From assembly GCA_963803245.1 (NCBI GenBank), contig CAWDLI010000001.1, positions 124,001 to 188,000 on the forward strand: a stretch of DNA of 64,000 bases, in the 5' to 3' direction. Below are positions 52,923-61,491 of this stretch, piece by piece. The position numbers and the translations under genes are program-made. The stretch comes from JACVRW01 sp963803245. GTDB lineage: Bacteria > Actinomycetota > Thermoleophilia > Solirubrobacterales > Thermoleophilaceae. Each line of letters begins with the position of its first letter. The stretch's first letter is position 1. The notes beneath the pieces were generated by a model that was given only the letters and a program-made list of their open reading frames with translations, was not told the origin of the DNA and ran no database searches.

Positions 52923-54238
52923 GCTCGCCGTTCAGCACCATCGAGGAGGCGATCGAGGACGTCCGCGACGGACGGATGGTCGTGGTCTGCGACGCCGAGG
53001 ACCGCGAGAACGAGGGCGACCTCACGCTCGCCGCCCAGTTCGCCACTCCCGAGGCCATCAACTTCATGGCGAAGCACGGGCGCGGGCTGATCTGTCTGGC
53101 GCTCCCCCCGACCCGCTGCGACGAGCTGGGCCTGGACCTGATGGCGGCGAAGAACGAGTCTCCGTTCCAGACCGCCTTCACCGTGTCCGTGGAAGCGCGC
53201 GAGGGCATCACCACGGGCATCTCGGCTCACGATCGCGCTCACACGATCCAGGTGGCGATCGACCCGAAAGCGCGCCCGAGCGACCTGGTCCAGCCCGGCC
53301 ATATCTTCCCGCTCAAGGCGAAGGCCGGGGGAGTGCTCGAGCGCACCGGTCAGACCGAGGCAGCCGTGGACCTGGCGCGCCTGGCAGGGCTCAACCCGTC
53401 GGGCGTGATCTGCGAGGTGATGAACGACGACGGCACGATGGCGCGCGTCGACGACCTCGTCGGCTACTGCGCCGAGCACGATCTGAAGATGATCACGGTG
53501 TCCGACCTGATCGCCTACCGGCGCCGCCACGACAAGCTCGTGGAGCGCGTGGTGGAGGCGCAGCTTCCCACCAAGTTCGGCGAGTTCAACGTCGTCGGGT
53601 ACCGCTCGCTCGTGGACGACAAGCACCACGTGGCGATGGTCCGCGGCGAGATCGACGGCCAGGACGACGTGCTCGTGCGCGTGCACTCCGAGTGCCTCAC
53701 CGGCGACGTGTTCCACTCGCTGCGCTGCGACTGCGGAGAGCAGCTGGAGGACGCGCTGCTGCGCATCCACGACGAGGGCCGCGGCGTGCTGCTCTACCTC
53801 GCCCAGGAGGGCCGCGGCATCGGGCTCCTGAACAAGCTGCGCGCCTACCGCCTGCAGGAGGAGGGGCTCGACACGGTGGACGCCAACGTGCGGCTGGGCC
53901 TGCCACCCGACCTGCGCGACTACGGGATCGGCGCCCAGATCCTGGTGGATCTCGGCCTCAGCTCGATCCGGCTGCTCACCAACAACCCGAAGAAGATCGT
54001 GGGCCTCGAGGGCTACGGGCTGAGGGTCACCGACCAGGTTCCGATCGAGCACGCCCCCGGCGAGCACAACCGCGACTACCTGCGCGCGAAGAAGGAGCGC
54101 ATGGGCCACCTGCTCCACCATCAGGGGCTGGCGCTCGACGAGGAGATGATCCTCGGTGAGCGCATCCAGGATCGCGAGCGGGCCAACGAGGAAGCGGACC
54201 TCTACGGCCAGGGCCCCGCGCCCCGCGCACACGAATGA
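52919..54238 (+). CDS. ribBA: Bifunctional DHBP synthase / GTP cyclohydrolase II
   Basis: Makes both riboflavin precursors: 3,4-dihydroxy-2-butanone 4-phosphate from ribulose 5-phosphate (RibB half, residues about 1-205) and the pyrimidine from GTP (RibA half). RibB motifs are DRENEGDLTLAAQ, ITTGISAHDRA and GHIFPLKAKAGGVLERTGQTEA. RibA motifs are VRVHSECLTGDVFHSLRCDCG with the zinc cysteines, AQEGRGIGLLNKLRAY and RLLTNNPKK. Both active sites look complete. Its TGA stop overlaps the ribH ATG (ATGA). Confidence 0.96.
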   Translation: MSSPFSTIEEAIEDVRDGRMVVVCDAEDRENEGDLTLAAQFATPEAINFMAKHGRGLICLALPPTRCDELGLDLMAAKNESPFQTAFTVSVEAREGITTGISAHDRAHTIQVAIDPKARPSDLVQPGHIFPLKAKAGGVLERTGQTEAAVDLARLAGLNPSGVICEVMNDDGTMARVDDLVGYCAEHDLKMITVSDLIAYRRRHDKLVERVVEAQLPTKFGEFNVVGYRSLVDDKHHVAMVRGEIDGQDDVLVRVHSECLTGDVFHSLRCDCGEQLEDALLRIHDEGRGVLLYLAQEGRGIGLLNKLRAYRLQEEGLDTVDANVRLGLPPDLRDYGIGAQILVDLGLSSIRLLTNNPKKIVGLEGYGLRVTDQVPIEHAPGEHNRDYLRAKKERMGHLLHHQGLALDEEMILGERIQDRERANEEADLYGQGPAPRAHE

Positions 54239-54672
54239 CGTCAGTAGTCCGGGACCGCTACGCGGCCTGCGTCGGCCGCTTCTACGAGGATCTGGCCGCG
54301 CGGCTCGAGGAGGGGGCGCGCAGGGTGTTCGAGGAGGCCGGAGTGGAGGTCGACGTGTACGAGGTCCCGGGCGCGTTCGAGCTCCCGCTGGCGGCCAAGT
54401 ACTGCGCCGACTCGCGGCGCTACGCCGGTGTGGCCTGTCTCGGAGCCGTGATCCGCGGCGAGACCGACCACTACGACTACGTCTGCCAGGAGGCGGCCAA
54501 CGGGATTGCGCGGGTGTCGCTCGACACGGGCGTGCCCTGTGCCTTCGGCGTGCTCACCGTCGACTCGATGGAGCAGGCCCTGGCCCGCACGGGCGGGGGC
54601 AAGCGCCACCAGGGCGAGGACGCGGCACGGGCGGTGCTCCAGATGGCCGCGCTGCGGCGCGAGCTCCTCTGA
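54235..54672 (+). CDS. ribH: 6,7-dimethyl-8-ribityllumazine synthase
   Basis: Condenses the products of RibBA and RibD to the lumazine substrate of RibE. The 145-residue protein has VDVYEVPGAFELPLAAKY, CLGAVIRGETDHYDYV with the catalytic histidine, and VPCAFGVLTVDSMEQAL. The usual N-terminal RFN motif appears as GRFYEDL, a mild variation at the substrate-stacking position. The chain starts at ATG 54235 overlapping ribBA and ends in TGATG overlap with the threonine aldolase gene. Confidence 0.94.
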   Translation: MTSVVRDRYAACVGRFYEDLAARLEEGARRVFEEAGVEVDVYEVPGAFELPLAAKYCADSRRYAGVACLGAVIRGETDHYDYVCQEAANGIARVSLDTGVPCAFGVLTVDSMEQALARTGGGKRHQGEDAARAVLQMAALRRELL

Positions 54673-55691
54673 TGGCGCTGGTCAACCTCTACAGCGACAC
54701 GCAGACGCGGCCGACCGCCGGGATGCGAGCGGCGATCGCCGGGGCGGAGGTGGGGGACGAGCAGCGCAAGGAGGACCCCTGCGTGAACCGCCTGCAGGAG
54801 CGCGTGGCCGAGCTGCTCGGACACGAGGCCGGGCTGTTCCTGCCGAGCGGCACCATGTGCAACGGGATCGGGTTCCGGCTGCACGTGCGCGCCGGCGGCG
54901 ACGAGGTGCTGCTCCACCGCTGGTCGCACCCGATCGTGGCCGAGGCCGGCGGGCCGGCGGAGCTGGCCGGAGCGATGGTCAACCGGCTGGACGGCGACGG
55001 CGGCATGTTCACGGCGGAGCAGGTGGAGGAGGCGCTCTGGCCCGACGACCGCTACATGCCGCGCTCGCGCCTCGTCTCGGTCGAGCAGACGACCAATATG
55101 GGCGGCGGCCGGATCTGGCCGCTCGAGCAGATCCAGTCCGTGCTCGACGTGGCCCGCAGCCACGGCATGCGCGCTCACCTCGACGGAGCGCGTCTCCTGA
55201 ACGCCGTCGTGGCCGCCGGGGTGCCCGCGGCCGACTACGCGTCGGGCTTCGACACCGCGTGGCTCGACTTCTCGAAGGGTCTCGGCGCGCCGGTGGGCGC
55301 GGTGCTCTGCGCATCGCGCGAGCAGATCGACGAGGCCTGGCGCTGGAAGCAGATGCTGGGCGGCGCGATGCGCCAGGCAGGCGTGCTCGCGGCCGGCTGC
55401 CTGTACGCGCTCGACCACCACGTCGAGCGCCTGGCGGAGGACCACGAGAACGCGCGCGCGCTCGCCGACGGACTGCGCGCGCTCGGCATGGACGTCCTGC
55501 CCCAGGACACGAACATCGTGATCGCGTCGGTCGACGACCCCGCCTCGGTGATCGAGGCGCTGGCGGAGGAAGACGTGCGCATCAGCTCCGCGGGACGCGG
55601 CCGGATCCGCTGCGTCACGCACCTGGACGTGGACCGGGCCGGGGTGGACACGGCGCTGGAGGCGTTCGGGAAGGTGCTGGCCGAGAGCTAG
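54672..55691 (+). CDS. ltaE: Low-specificity threonine aldolase
   Basis: PLP enzyme splitting threonine or allothreonine to glycine and acetaldehyde. The 339-residue protein has LYSDTQTRPTAGMR, FLPSGTMCNG, VSVEQTTNMGGGRIWPLEQI, HLDGARLLNA, DFSKGLGAPVGAVL with the PLP lysine and RIRCVTHLDVD. It is co-translated with ribH through TGATG, although it has no known role in riboflavin synthesis. The linkage may simply be shared housekeeping expression. Confidence 0.9.
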   Translation: MALVNLYSDTQTRPTAGMRAAIAGAEVGDEQRKEDPCVNRLQERVAELLGHEAGLFLPSGTMCNGIGFRLHVRAGGDEVLLHRWSHPIVAEAGGPAELAGAMVNRLDGDGGMFTAEQVEEALWPDDRYMPRSRLVSVEQTTNMGGGRIWPLEQIQSVLDVARSHGMRAHLDGARLLNAVVAAGVPAADYASGFDTAWLDFSKGLGAPVGAVLCASREQIDEAWRWKQMLGGAMRQAGVLAAGCLYALDHHVERLAEDHENARALADGLRALGMDVLPQDTNIVIASVDDPASVIEALAEEDVRISSAGRGRIRCVTHLDVDRAGVDTALEAFGKVLAES

Positions 55692-55796
55692 CCCGGGCGC
55701 GGCGCCGGCATGGCTCCGGCGTCTACTGCGGCTGGGTGCGGTGCTGTTTCGTCACCGTCCTGTCACGTTCGTGCGCTCTCGTGTGCTCGGGCTTTT

Positions 55797-55830
55797 CTGA
55801 CTTCCTGACTTGTGGTTGCTATGCAACCAC
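55797..55830 (+). promoter_or_regulatory. MFS promoter with operator-like palindrome over the -10 box
   Basis: CTGACT (55797-55802) and TATGCA (55820-55825) are 17 bases apart, a normal promoter spacing. A perfect 8-bp dyad with a 3-base spacer, GTGGTTGC-TAT-GCAACCAC (55812-55830), covers the -10 element. CTGACTT also occurs twice in tandem just upstream. A dimeric repressor of the transporter is the natural reading. The rest of the 204-base gap after the threonine aldolase gene shows nothing else. Confidence 0.55.
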
Positions 55831-55895
55831 TGGGCAGGAAGGCACGTGCCGTCACGCTTTCTCAGGCGGCTGCCATCCTCGACGGGTGGCCGTCT

Positions 55896-57089
55896 ATGCA
55901 CGCATTCTCCGCACGCCGGGCGTGGCGCGCGGTCGTGTTCGCGACGCTGATCGGGCGCCTCCCGATCGGCATCAGCGGGCTCGCGATCCTGCTCTACGTT
56001 CGCGACGTGACGGGGTCGTACGCGGCGGCGGGCGCCGCGGCCGGCGCGCTGGCGCTCGGCGGCGGGGTCGGCGCGCCGCTCCAGGGACGGCTCGTCGACC
56101 GGCGCGGGCTGGCGATGCTGCTGCCGCTGGCGGTTGTCCACGCCGCGGGGCTGATCGGGGTGTGGGCCGCGGGGGCGGCCGGTGCGGGCACCGCGCTGCT
56201 GGTGCTCGCGTCGTTCGTCGCCGGCGCCGCGATCCCGCCCGTCACGTCGGTGCTGCGCTCGCGCTGGCCCTACCTGCTCGCCGACCGGCCCGAGCTGATC
56301 CCGAGCGCCTTCGCCCTCGACTCGGTGCTCGTCGAGGTCGTGTTCGTCTTCGGACCGCTGCTGACCACGGTCCTGGTGGCCACCGTGGGGCCGGAGTACG
56401 CGTTGATCGCATCCGCCGCGTGCGTCCTGTCCGGCACGGCGCTGCTCCTGAGGGCGCTCCGCACCCGGCCGGGCCCGGAGCTCGCAGACCCCGGCAGCTC
56501 GGCGCGCGGCCTCGGGGCCCTCGCCGCCCCGGGTCTGCGTGTGCTCGTGTTCGCCAGCGTGCCGGTGGGCTTCACGCTCGGGTCGATCGAGGTGGTGCTC
56601 CCCGCGTTCAGCGAGGCGGAGGGGTCGAAGGAGCTGGCGGGGGTGCTCCTCGCGACCTGGTCGCTTGCGAGCGGCGTCGCCGGGCTGGCGTGGGGCGCGC
56701 GCGGAGCGCATCTCCCGCTGCTGCGATCGCACATGCGGCTCGCAGTGCTGCTCCCGCTCGCCATCGCGCCGCTCGCGTTCGCCACCTCGCCCGCGGTGAT
56801 GATCGTCCTGGCGCTCCTCGCCGGGCTGCCGATCGCTCCGCTGATCACCTCGCGCAACCAGCTCGTGGAGCGCCTGGCGCCGGTCGGCACCGCCACCGAG
56901 GCCTTCACCTGGCCGCTCACCGCGTTGGTGGCCGGCGTCGCCCTCGGCGCGGCTGTCTCCGGCGTCGTGGTCGAGGCGGGCTCCTGGAGCGCTGCGGTCG
57001 GCGTGGCGGTGGCCGTGGGGCTGGGCGGAGCGGCCGTGGTGGCCGGCGGCCGGCATGCGCTCGCGCCGCCGCTGCCCGCGCACGGTTAG
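55896..57089 (+). CDS. MFS transporter
   Basis: A 397-residue protein with about 12 membrane helices in two halves. The loop motif GAPLQGRLVDRRGLAMLL resembles the MFS motif A after helix 2, and ASFVAGAAIPPVTSVLRSRWP is typical of a subgroup of uncharacterised actinobacterial exporters. ATG 55896 (MHAFSARRAWRAVVF) is chosen because it directly precedes the first helix and has GGGTGG upstream; an ATG at 55821 lies inside the proposed -10 box. Substrate unknown. The operator-like site suggests an inducible efflux pump. Confidence 0.78.
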   Translation: MHAFSARRAWRAVVFATLIGRLPIGISGLAILLYVRDVTGSYAAAGAAAGALALGGGVGAPLQGRLVDRRGLAMLLPLAVVHAAGLIGVWAAGAAGAGTALLVLASFVAGAAIPPVTSVLRSRWPYLLADRPELIPSAFALDSVLVEVVFVFGPLLTTVLVATVGPEYALIASAACVLSGTALLLRALRTRPGPELADPGSSARGLGALAAPGLRVLVFASVPVGFTLGSIEVVLPAFSEAEGSKELAGVLLATWSLASGVAGLAWGARGAHLPLLRSHMRLAVLLPLAIAPLAFATSPAVMIVLALLAGLPIAPLITSRNQLVERLAPVGTATEAFTWPLTALVAGVALGAAVSGVVVEAGSWSAAVGVAVAVGLGGAAVVAGGRHALAPPLPAHG

Positions 57090-57092
57090 AGT
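57087..57092 (+). promoter_or_regulatory. -10-like box TAGAGT, leaderless promoter
   Basis: TAGAGT includes the MFS stop codon (TAG) and ends 7 bases before ATG 57100 of the SRPBCC gene. Confidence 0.48.
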
Positions 57093-57099
57093 CGCGCCA

Positions 57100-57546
57100 A
57101 TGGGAACGATCAAGGGTGACCGCACCGTGGAGATCGAGGCGCCGATCGAGCGCGTCTACGAGATCGCCGCAGACATCGCGAACTCGGCCGAGTGGCAGGG
57201 TTCGCTGAAGGACGTGGAGGTGCTCGAGCGCGACGGCGAGAAGCGGGCGCTGCTCGTGGCCACAGAGTCCGACGCCAAGGTGAAGACGGTCAAGGCGGTG
57301 CTTCGCTTCTCCTACGACCCACCCACCGGCCTGAGCTGGGTGCAGGAGAAGGGCGACACAAAGTCGCTGGTGGGCTCCTGGGCCTTCGAGGACCTGGGCT
57401 CAGGCCGCACGCGGGCCACCTACGCCCTCGAGGCCGACCCCGGCCGGATGCTCGGCATGCTGCTGCGCGGCCCGGCGGAGACGGCCGTGCGCGACTTCCT
57501 GCTCGGCAACGCCGCCGACGGGCTCAAGCAGCAGGCCGAGGGCTAA
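57100..57546 (+). CDS. SRPBCC (START-like) family protein
   Basis: A 148-residue protein with the helix-grip pattern of the polyketide-cyclase/START superfamily: VEIEAPIERVYEIAADIANSAEWQ at the start, LRFSYDPPTGLSWVQEKGD in the middle and a long C-terminal helix from MLGMLLRGPAETAVRDFLLG. Such proteins bind hydrophobic ligands; no ligand can be named. It ends 4 bases from the stop of the convergent GDPD gene. Confidence 0.75.
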   Translation: MGTIKGDRTVEIEAPIERVYEIAADIANSAEWQGSLKDVEVLERDGEKRALLVATESDAKVKTVKAVLRFSYDPPTGLSWVQEKGDTKSLVGSWAFEDLGSGRTRATYALEADPGRMLGMLLRGPAETAVRDFLLGNAADGLKQQAEG

Positions 57547-57550
57547 CGGT

Positions 57551-58522
57551 CTAGAGCTTGCAGGTCTTCGGCCGCGGGTGCGAGCGCAGCACGCGCTCGT
57601 ACGCACGCGGGTGGGCGGTCATCGTGCCGTCCACGCACATGTCGATCAGGCTCCGCCAGCTGTCCGCGGAGTCGCTGTCGTCGCCCGAGAACCAGTTCTG
57701 CCAGGCGTAGCCCTCGCTGTGAGCGCGGGCGACCCGCTCGGCGGTCGTGATCGCGGTCGGGCCGAACGTGATCGGCACCTGGAACGCGGCCACGCCCGGT
57801 CCGGGCGAGCTGCCCCCGAAGATCCAGACCGCGGCGCCGGCGATGCCGGGAGCCACGTCGATCTTCGGCACGAGCGCGTGGAAGCGATCCACGGCGGCCT
57901 GCTGGAACGACACCACGATCAGGTCGCGGCGCTTCGTGTTCTTCAGCAGCTTCGCGAGCACCTCGGCGTTCTGGACGTACTCGGACACGTCCTCGGTCGG
58001 CGTCCGGCCCTTGATCTCGACGTTGATCGGCGTGTGCGGGAAAGCGCGCATCACCTGGCGCAGCGTCGGGACGCGGAAGTCCTTGGCCCTGAACCGCCGC
58101 GGCGGCCGCTTCTTGCCGGTGGCGATGCCGCGGAACTTGTACGCCGACGCCGGCAGGCTGTGGCTGTAGTGCGACTCGGCCTTCGGGGCGAACCAGTAGG
58201 CCGCGTCCAGGCGCTTGATCTGCCTGAGCGTCAGCGAGGACACGTTGCCGGTGCCGTTCGTCTTGCCGTCCACGGTGGTGTCGTGCATGACGATCACCTG
58301 GTTGTCCTTGGTCACGCCGACGTCCAGCTCGAGCATGTCCGCACCCACGCGGAGCGCCTTGCGGAAGGCGTAGATCGTGTTGGACGGGAACTCGTCCTCG
58401 CCGCCCTGGTGCGCGATGTTGAGCGGCGCGCGCTTCTGAATCCAGCGGTTGGCCGCGTGGGCCGGTACCGCGGTGCAGAGAAGAGCGGTCAGGGCCAGTC
58501 CGGCGATCGTCAGTCTGCGCAT
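57551..58522 (-). CDS. Secreted glycerophosphodiester phosphodiesterase
   Basis: A 323-residue exported GDPD: signal peptide (LTIAGLALTALLCTAVPAHA), then IAHQGGEDEFPSNTIYAF, with the first catalytic histidine in HQGG rather than the usual HRG, MLELDVGVTKDNQVIVMHD with the metal acids and second histidine, and INVEIKG. It would hydrolyse glycerophosphodiesters outside the membrane, perhaps from phospholipid or teichoic-acid-like turnover. ATG 58522 has TATGGT 6 bases upstream. Confidence 0.85.
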   Translation of the reverse strand: MRRLTIAGLALTALLCTAVPAHAANRWIQKRAPLNIAHQGGEDEFPSNTIYAFRKALRVGADMLELDVGVTKDNQVIVMHDTTVDGKTNGTGNVSSLTLRQIKRLDAAYWFAPKAESHYSHSLPASAYKFRGIATGKKRPPRRFRAKDFRVPTLRQVMRAFPHTPINVEIKGRTPTEDVSEYVQNAEVLAKLLKNTKRRDLIVVSFQQAAVDRFHALVPKIDVAPGIAGAAVWIFGGSSPGPGVAAFQVPITFGPTAITTAERVARAHSEGYAWQNWFSGDDSDSADSWRSLIDMCVDGTMTAHPRAYERVLRSHPRPKTCKL

Positions 58523-58528
58523 GAGCTG

Positions 58529-58534
58529 ACCATA
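58529..58534 (-). promoter_or_regulatory. -10-like box TATGGT, leaderless GDPD promoter
   Basis: On the minus strand TATGGT ends 6 bases before ATG 58522 of the GDPD gene. It lies in the 20-base gap after the SnoaL-like gene. Confidence 0.45.
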
Positions 58535-58542
58535 GCCCGCGG

Positions 58543-58950
58543 CTAGCGGCCGCGCGTAGCCGAACGCGCGGTGTCGAGGTCCGGGTGGGACTCGATCCGG
58601 GTGATCAGCCCGTCCTCGACCCAGAGCACCCCGGCGGCGTGCTGGGTGGCCTCGATGCCGCTCGATGCGCCACGACCGGCGAGGGTGAACTCCACGAGCA
58701 CGCGCCCGTCCTCCTCGACGATCGTGCTCGGGACGAAGCGCACCTCGTCCATGAGTCCGGTGAAGCCGTCCATGTATCGCTGAGCGCCCTCGAGCCCCGT
58801 GTACGTGTCGGGCTCCGCCGACATCGAGGGCGGGATCACGATTACGACGTCGGAGTGGAGAAGCGCCAGCGAATCGTCGAGCCGCCCGGCGGCGAGGCGC
58901 TCGAAGAGCTCCCGAACAACGACTTCGCGCTCTGGCCATCGCCGGAGCAC
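58543..58950 (-). CDS. SnoaL/NTF2-like protein
   Basis: A 135-residue protein with the pattern of the SnoaL/NTF2 fold: VVRELFERLAAGRLDDSLALLHSDVVI, YTGLEGAQRYMDGF and VLWVEDGLITRIESHPD. These small cone-shaped proteins may be isomerases or ligand binders, so no function is assigned. The start is GTG 58950. It lies 21 bases downstream of the M19 peptidase gene in the same direction. Confidence 0.72.
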   Translation of the reverse strand: MLRRWPEREVVVRELFERLAAGRLDDSLALLHSDVVIVIPPSMSAEPDTYTGLEGAQRYMDGFTGLMDEVRFVPSTIVEEDGRVLVEFTLAGRGASSGIEATQHAAGVLWVEDGLITRIESHPDLDTARSATRGR

Positions 58951-58971
58951 GGTACCGGCCTGCGGCGGCTC

Positions 58972-61020
58972 TCAGCGCGCGGCCGCCTCGGCGCGCGCCC
59001 ACATCTGCAGGTACGCCTCGGCGCCATTCGCCATGTCATCCACGATCTGCTGGCCGCCGACCTTGCGCAGGTCCTCGATCCAGTCCGGATAGAGGCCGTA
59101 GTGGTCCACGCCGTCGGTGTTGACGTCGTAGACGCGCGTGCCCGAGCGCTGGCGGTCGATCACGCTGCCCCCGTCGAAGGAGCGGAACGGGTACTTGACC
59201 GGGTTGGCCGCATTGTTCGCGCGCGGGACCGGCTGCGAGTGCAGCCCGTTGATGTCCGAGCCGAAGCCGGTGCCGAAGAGGAAGCGCGTGTCGCGGTTCG
59301 CCCGGGCCGCGCGCCACTCCTCCACGAAGTTGGTGGCCACGGTTGAGATCGGGCCCACGATTCCGCCGAGCTTCTGCAGACGCTTCTGGCTCCCGGGGTC
59401 GCCCCAGGAGTGGCTCGAGATCACGCCGGGGTACTTCGATCCCTCGAGGATCGTGAGCACCTGCCGGCGCGCCTTCATGCTCATGTGGTCGGTCTCGACG
59501 ATCATGCCCTTCTTCATCATCGAGCGGATCACGTACTCGCCCAGTGCGGTCAGACCCTTCGGATTGCAGTGCGGGCCGGGCGGATACACCGGGAGCTGTC
59601 CCTGGAACAGCGGCTGGGTCAGCACGGGCCCGAACAGCGTGTACACGAGCTGGGCCTGCTCGTTCCCGATCGGCGTCGGGGTGTTGTCGTGGTCCGGGTC
59701 GTCGCAGTGGTCGGCCGCCCAGAACTGGCCGGTCACCCACTTGTTGCCGGTGTTGACGAGCACGCCCGTGCCGCCGCTGTCGAACTTGGTGCCGCCGAGC
59801 CCGTTGTCGAACTTGTGGACGGGGAACAGCGAGCGCACGCCGATGCCGTAGAGCTTGTCGAGCTCGACGTCGATCTTGCTGGTGTTGCACTTCGGCGTGC
59901 CGTTGAGCTGCCCGCAGTCGAGCACCTCCGACACCTCGATCCCGAGCACGACGGCGAGCTTGCCCTCGTTGATGATCCGGCGTGCCTCGGCCGAGCTCTT
60001 GACGAGCCGGAAGAAGCCCTTGCCTGGTCCGCCGTACTGCGCGTCGATGTAGTCCTGCAGCGCGTGCATGTCCTCGGCCTGCTTGTAGGCGCTGACCATG
60101 TCGTTGCAGTTGTTCTTCTTGAGCGGATAGAGCTCGCAGAGGGCGCGGTTCTCAACCAGGTCGTTGACCATGATCCGGAGCCCGGAGCGCCAGGCGCGCT
60201 CGATCCACTTCCAGTAGGTGCCCTCGTGGGTCTGCGACTCGTCGCGCGGCCAGCCGGCGAAGCTCGGCCAGCCCTCCGTGCTGTGCGTTCCCACCGGGCT
60301 GCCCGTGCTGATGAAGTTCTCGACCACTGCGCCCGCGCCGTTCGGCTGGTGGTCCAGGCAATCCGTGAGGGCCACCTTCACCCCGTAGGGGCTCCAGGGC
60401 CGGCCGCAGTGGAAGCGCCCGCCGAGGAACTGGAAGGCGCCGAGGTGGATGTGGTCGTCGAGGAAGCCGCGCACCTTGGCGGTCGGGCTGGATCCCTTGA
60501 TGGGCGTCCCGGTCACGTTGACCTCGATCTCCGGGAACTTGGCGCACCCCTGCGCGGCCACGAAGCTGAAGCCGTGCGCGGCGGCGCCGGCCACGAGGCC
60601 GAGCCTGCCGGCGATCCCCGCTGCGACGCCCTGGCCGGTCGAGAGCGCCTTGAGCGTGAAGCCTCCGGCTCCCGCATCCACGGTCCAGTCGGCGGCCTGC
60701 CCGGGGGTGGGGGTCGGGCTGACCTGATTCAGGAGGCCCACGGACGGCATCGTGGCGTCGGGCCCGTAGAGGAGGTAGCGGCCGAGGGCTGTCGCCTGCA
60801 GCCGGAACGGCGTGGCCGCGGCGAGCGTGGCCCCGTTCGCGAAGTACGAGCTTCCGCTCTTCACGACGTACTGGCCCCCGCTGACGGCGCGCAGCGCATA
60901 ACAGCCGTTCGCCAGGCTGTAGCGGGTCGTGGTGGCTCCGGCGCCCGCCGGAGCGAGTGCGAGCAGCGAGAAGCAGAGAGCGGCGGCGGTCAGAGCCGCC
61001 CTTCCAACGCGAGTCCTCAT
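58972..61020 (-). CDS. Secreted M19 (membrane dipeptidase-like) metallopeptidase with N-terminal beta domain
   Basis: A 682-residue exported protein. After the signal peptide (LTAAALCFSLLALAPAGAGA) come about 130 residues of short repeats (YALRAVSGGQYVVKSGSSYFAN, TPFRLQATALGRYLLYG) resembling a beta-trefoil/fascin-like module. The rest is an amidohydrolase barrel with DDHIHLG, the metal-ligand regions IVETDHMS and VISSHSWGDPG, and LFGTGFGSDINGLHS, matching renal-dipeptidase-like M19 enzymes but with long insertions; the usual M19 length is 350-450. ATG 61020 has a purine-rich GGGGGAAAG upstream. Substrate unknown. Confidence 0.75.
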   Translation of the reverse strand: MRTRVGRAALTAAALCFSLLALAPAGAGATTTRYSLANGCYALRAVSGGQYVVKSGSSYFANGATLAAATPFRLQATALGRYLLYGPDATMPSVGLLNQVSPTPTPGQAADWTVDAGAGGFTLKALSTGQGVAAGIAGRLGLVAGAAAHGFSFVAAQGCAKFPEIEVNVTGTPIKGSSPTAKVRGFLDDHIHLGAFQFLGGRFHCGRPWSPYGVKVALTDCLDHQPNGAGAVVENFISTGSPVGTHSTEGWPSFAGWPRDESQTHEGTYWKWIERAWRSGLRIMVNDLVENRALCELYPLKKNNCNDMVSAYKQAEDMHALQDYIDAQYGGPGKGFFRLVKSSAEARRIINEGKLAVVLGIEVSEVLDCGQLNGTPKCNTSKIDVELDKLYGIGVRSLFPVHKFDNGLGGTKFDSGGTGVLVNTGNKWVTGQFWAADHCDDPDHDNTPTPIGNEQAQLVYTLFGPVLTQPLFQGQLPVYPPGPHCNPKGLTALGEYVIRSMMKKGMIVETDHMSMKARRQVLTILEGSKYPGVISSHSWGDPGSQKRLQKLGGIVGPISTVATNFVEEWRAARANRDTRFLFGTGFGSDINGLHSQPVPRANNAANPVKYPFRSFDGGSVIDRQRSGTRVYDVNTDGVDHYGLYPDWIEDLRKVGGQQIVDDMANGAEAYLQMWARAEAAAR

Positions 61021-61127
61021 CCGGTCTTTCCCCCCATATGGCCCGATCAGCACCACACCGGCGCTGGAGTGTCCATGATGTACCCGTCCGTACACGTTCG
61101 TAAACCCGGACCGCCGCGGGCTGCTGA

Positions 61128-61133
61128 TAGCCT
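61128..61133 (+). promoter_or_regulatory. -10-like box TAGCCT, leaderless rpmB promoter
   Basis: TAGCCT ends 8 bases before GTG 61142 of rpmB, the same hexamer and nearly the same spacing as at cmk. Confidence 0.5.
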
Positions 61134-61141
61134 CAGCCGCC

Positions 61142-61333
61142 GTGCCCAAGGTCTGTTACTCGTGCGGGAAAGGCCCCGCGTTCGGCCACAGCCGCAGCCA
61201 CTCGATGGTTGCCAGCAAGCGCCGCTTCAACCCGAACCTCCAGAAGGTGCGGATCTCGGTGAACGGGACGCCCCGACGCGAGTACGTGTGCACACGTTGC
61301 CTGAAGGCTTCGAAGGTCACCAAGGCCGTCTGA
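61142..61333 (+). CDS. rpmB: 50S ribosomal protein L28, zinc-binding form
   Basis: A 63-residue ribosomal protein L28: VCYSCGKGPAFGHSRSHS at the start, SKRRFNPNLQKVRI in the middle and YVCTRCLKASKVTKAV at the end. Two CxxC pairs make it the zinc-dependent (C+) form; many actinobacteria also have a zinc-free paralogue under Zur control, not present here. The start is GTG 61142. Confidence 0.94.
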   Translation: MPKVCYSCGKGPAFGHSRSHSMVASKRRFNPNLQKVRISVNGTPRREYVCTRCLKASKVTKAV

Positions 61334-61453
61334 CCCACCCCGGCGGCGTCCTCAGTCGCTCGCGTGCGATGCACGCTTCCCTCCCTACGTCCTTGCCAGA
61401 GCGGCCCAGCCGGATCTTGGTGCCCTTCGATCACCGCTACCAAGGCCGTCTGG

Positions 61454-61479
61454 GGCGGTAACACCGCCGCCCGGCGGTG
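61454..61479 (+). promoter_or_regulatory. Two mutually exclusive hairpins before the fakA-like gene
   Basis: GGCGGT (61454-61459) can pair with ACCGCC (61463-61468), while CACCGCC (61462-61468) can instead pair with GGCGGTG (61473-61479). The shared middle strand allows only one at a time, the arrangement of an attenuator or a translational switch, ending 12 bases before the likely start codon. No ligand-binding domain is recognisable in the short upstream sequence. Confidence 0.4.
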
Positions 61480-61491
61480 TACAAAGCTGAC

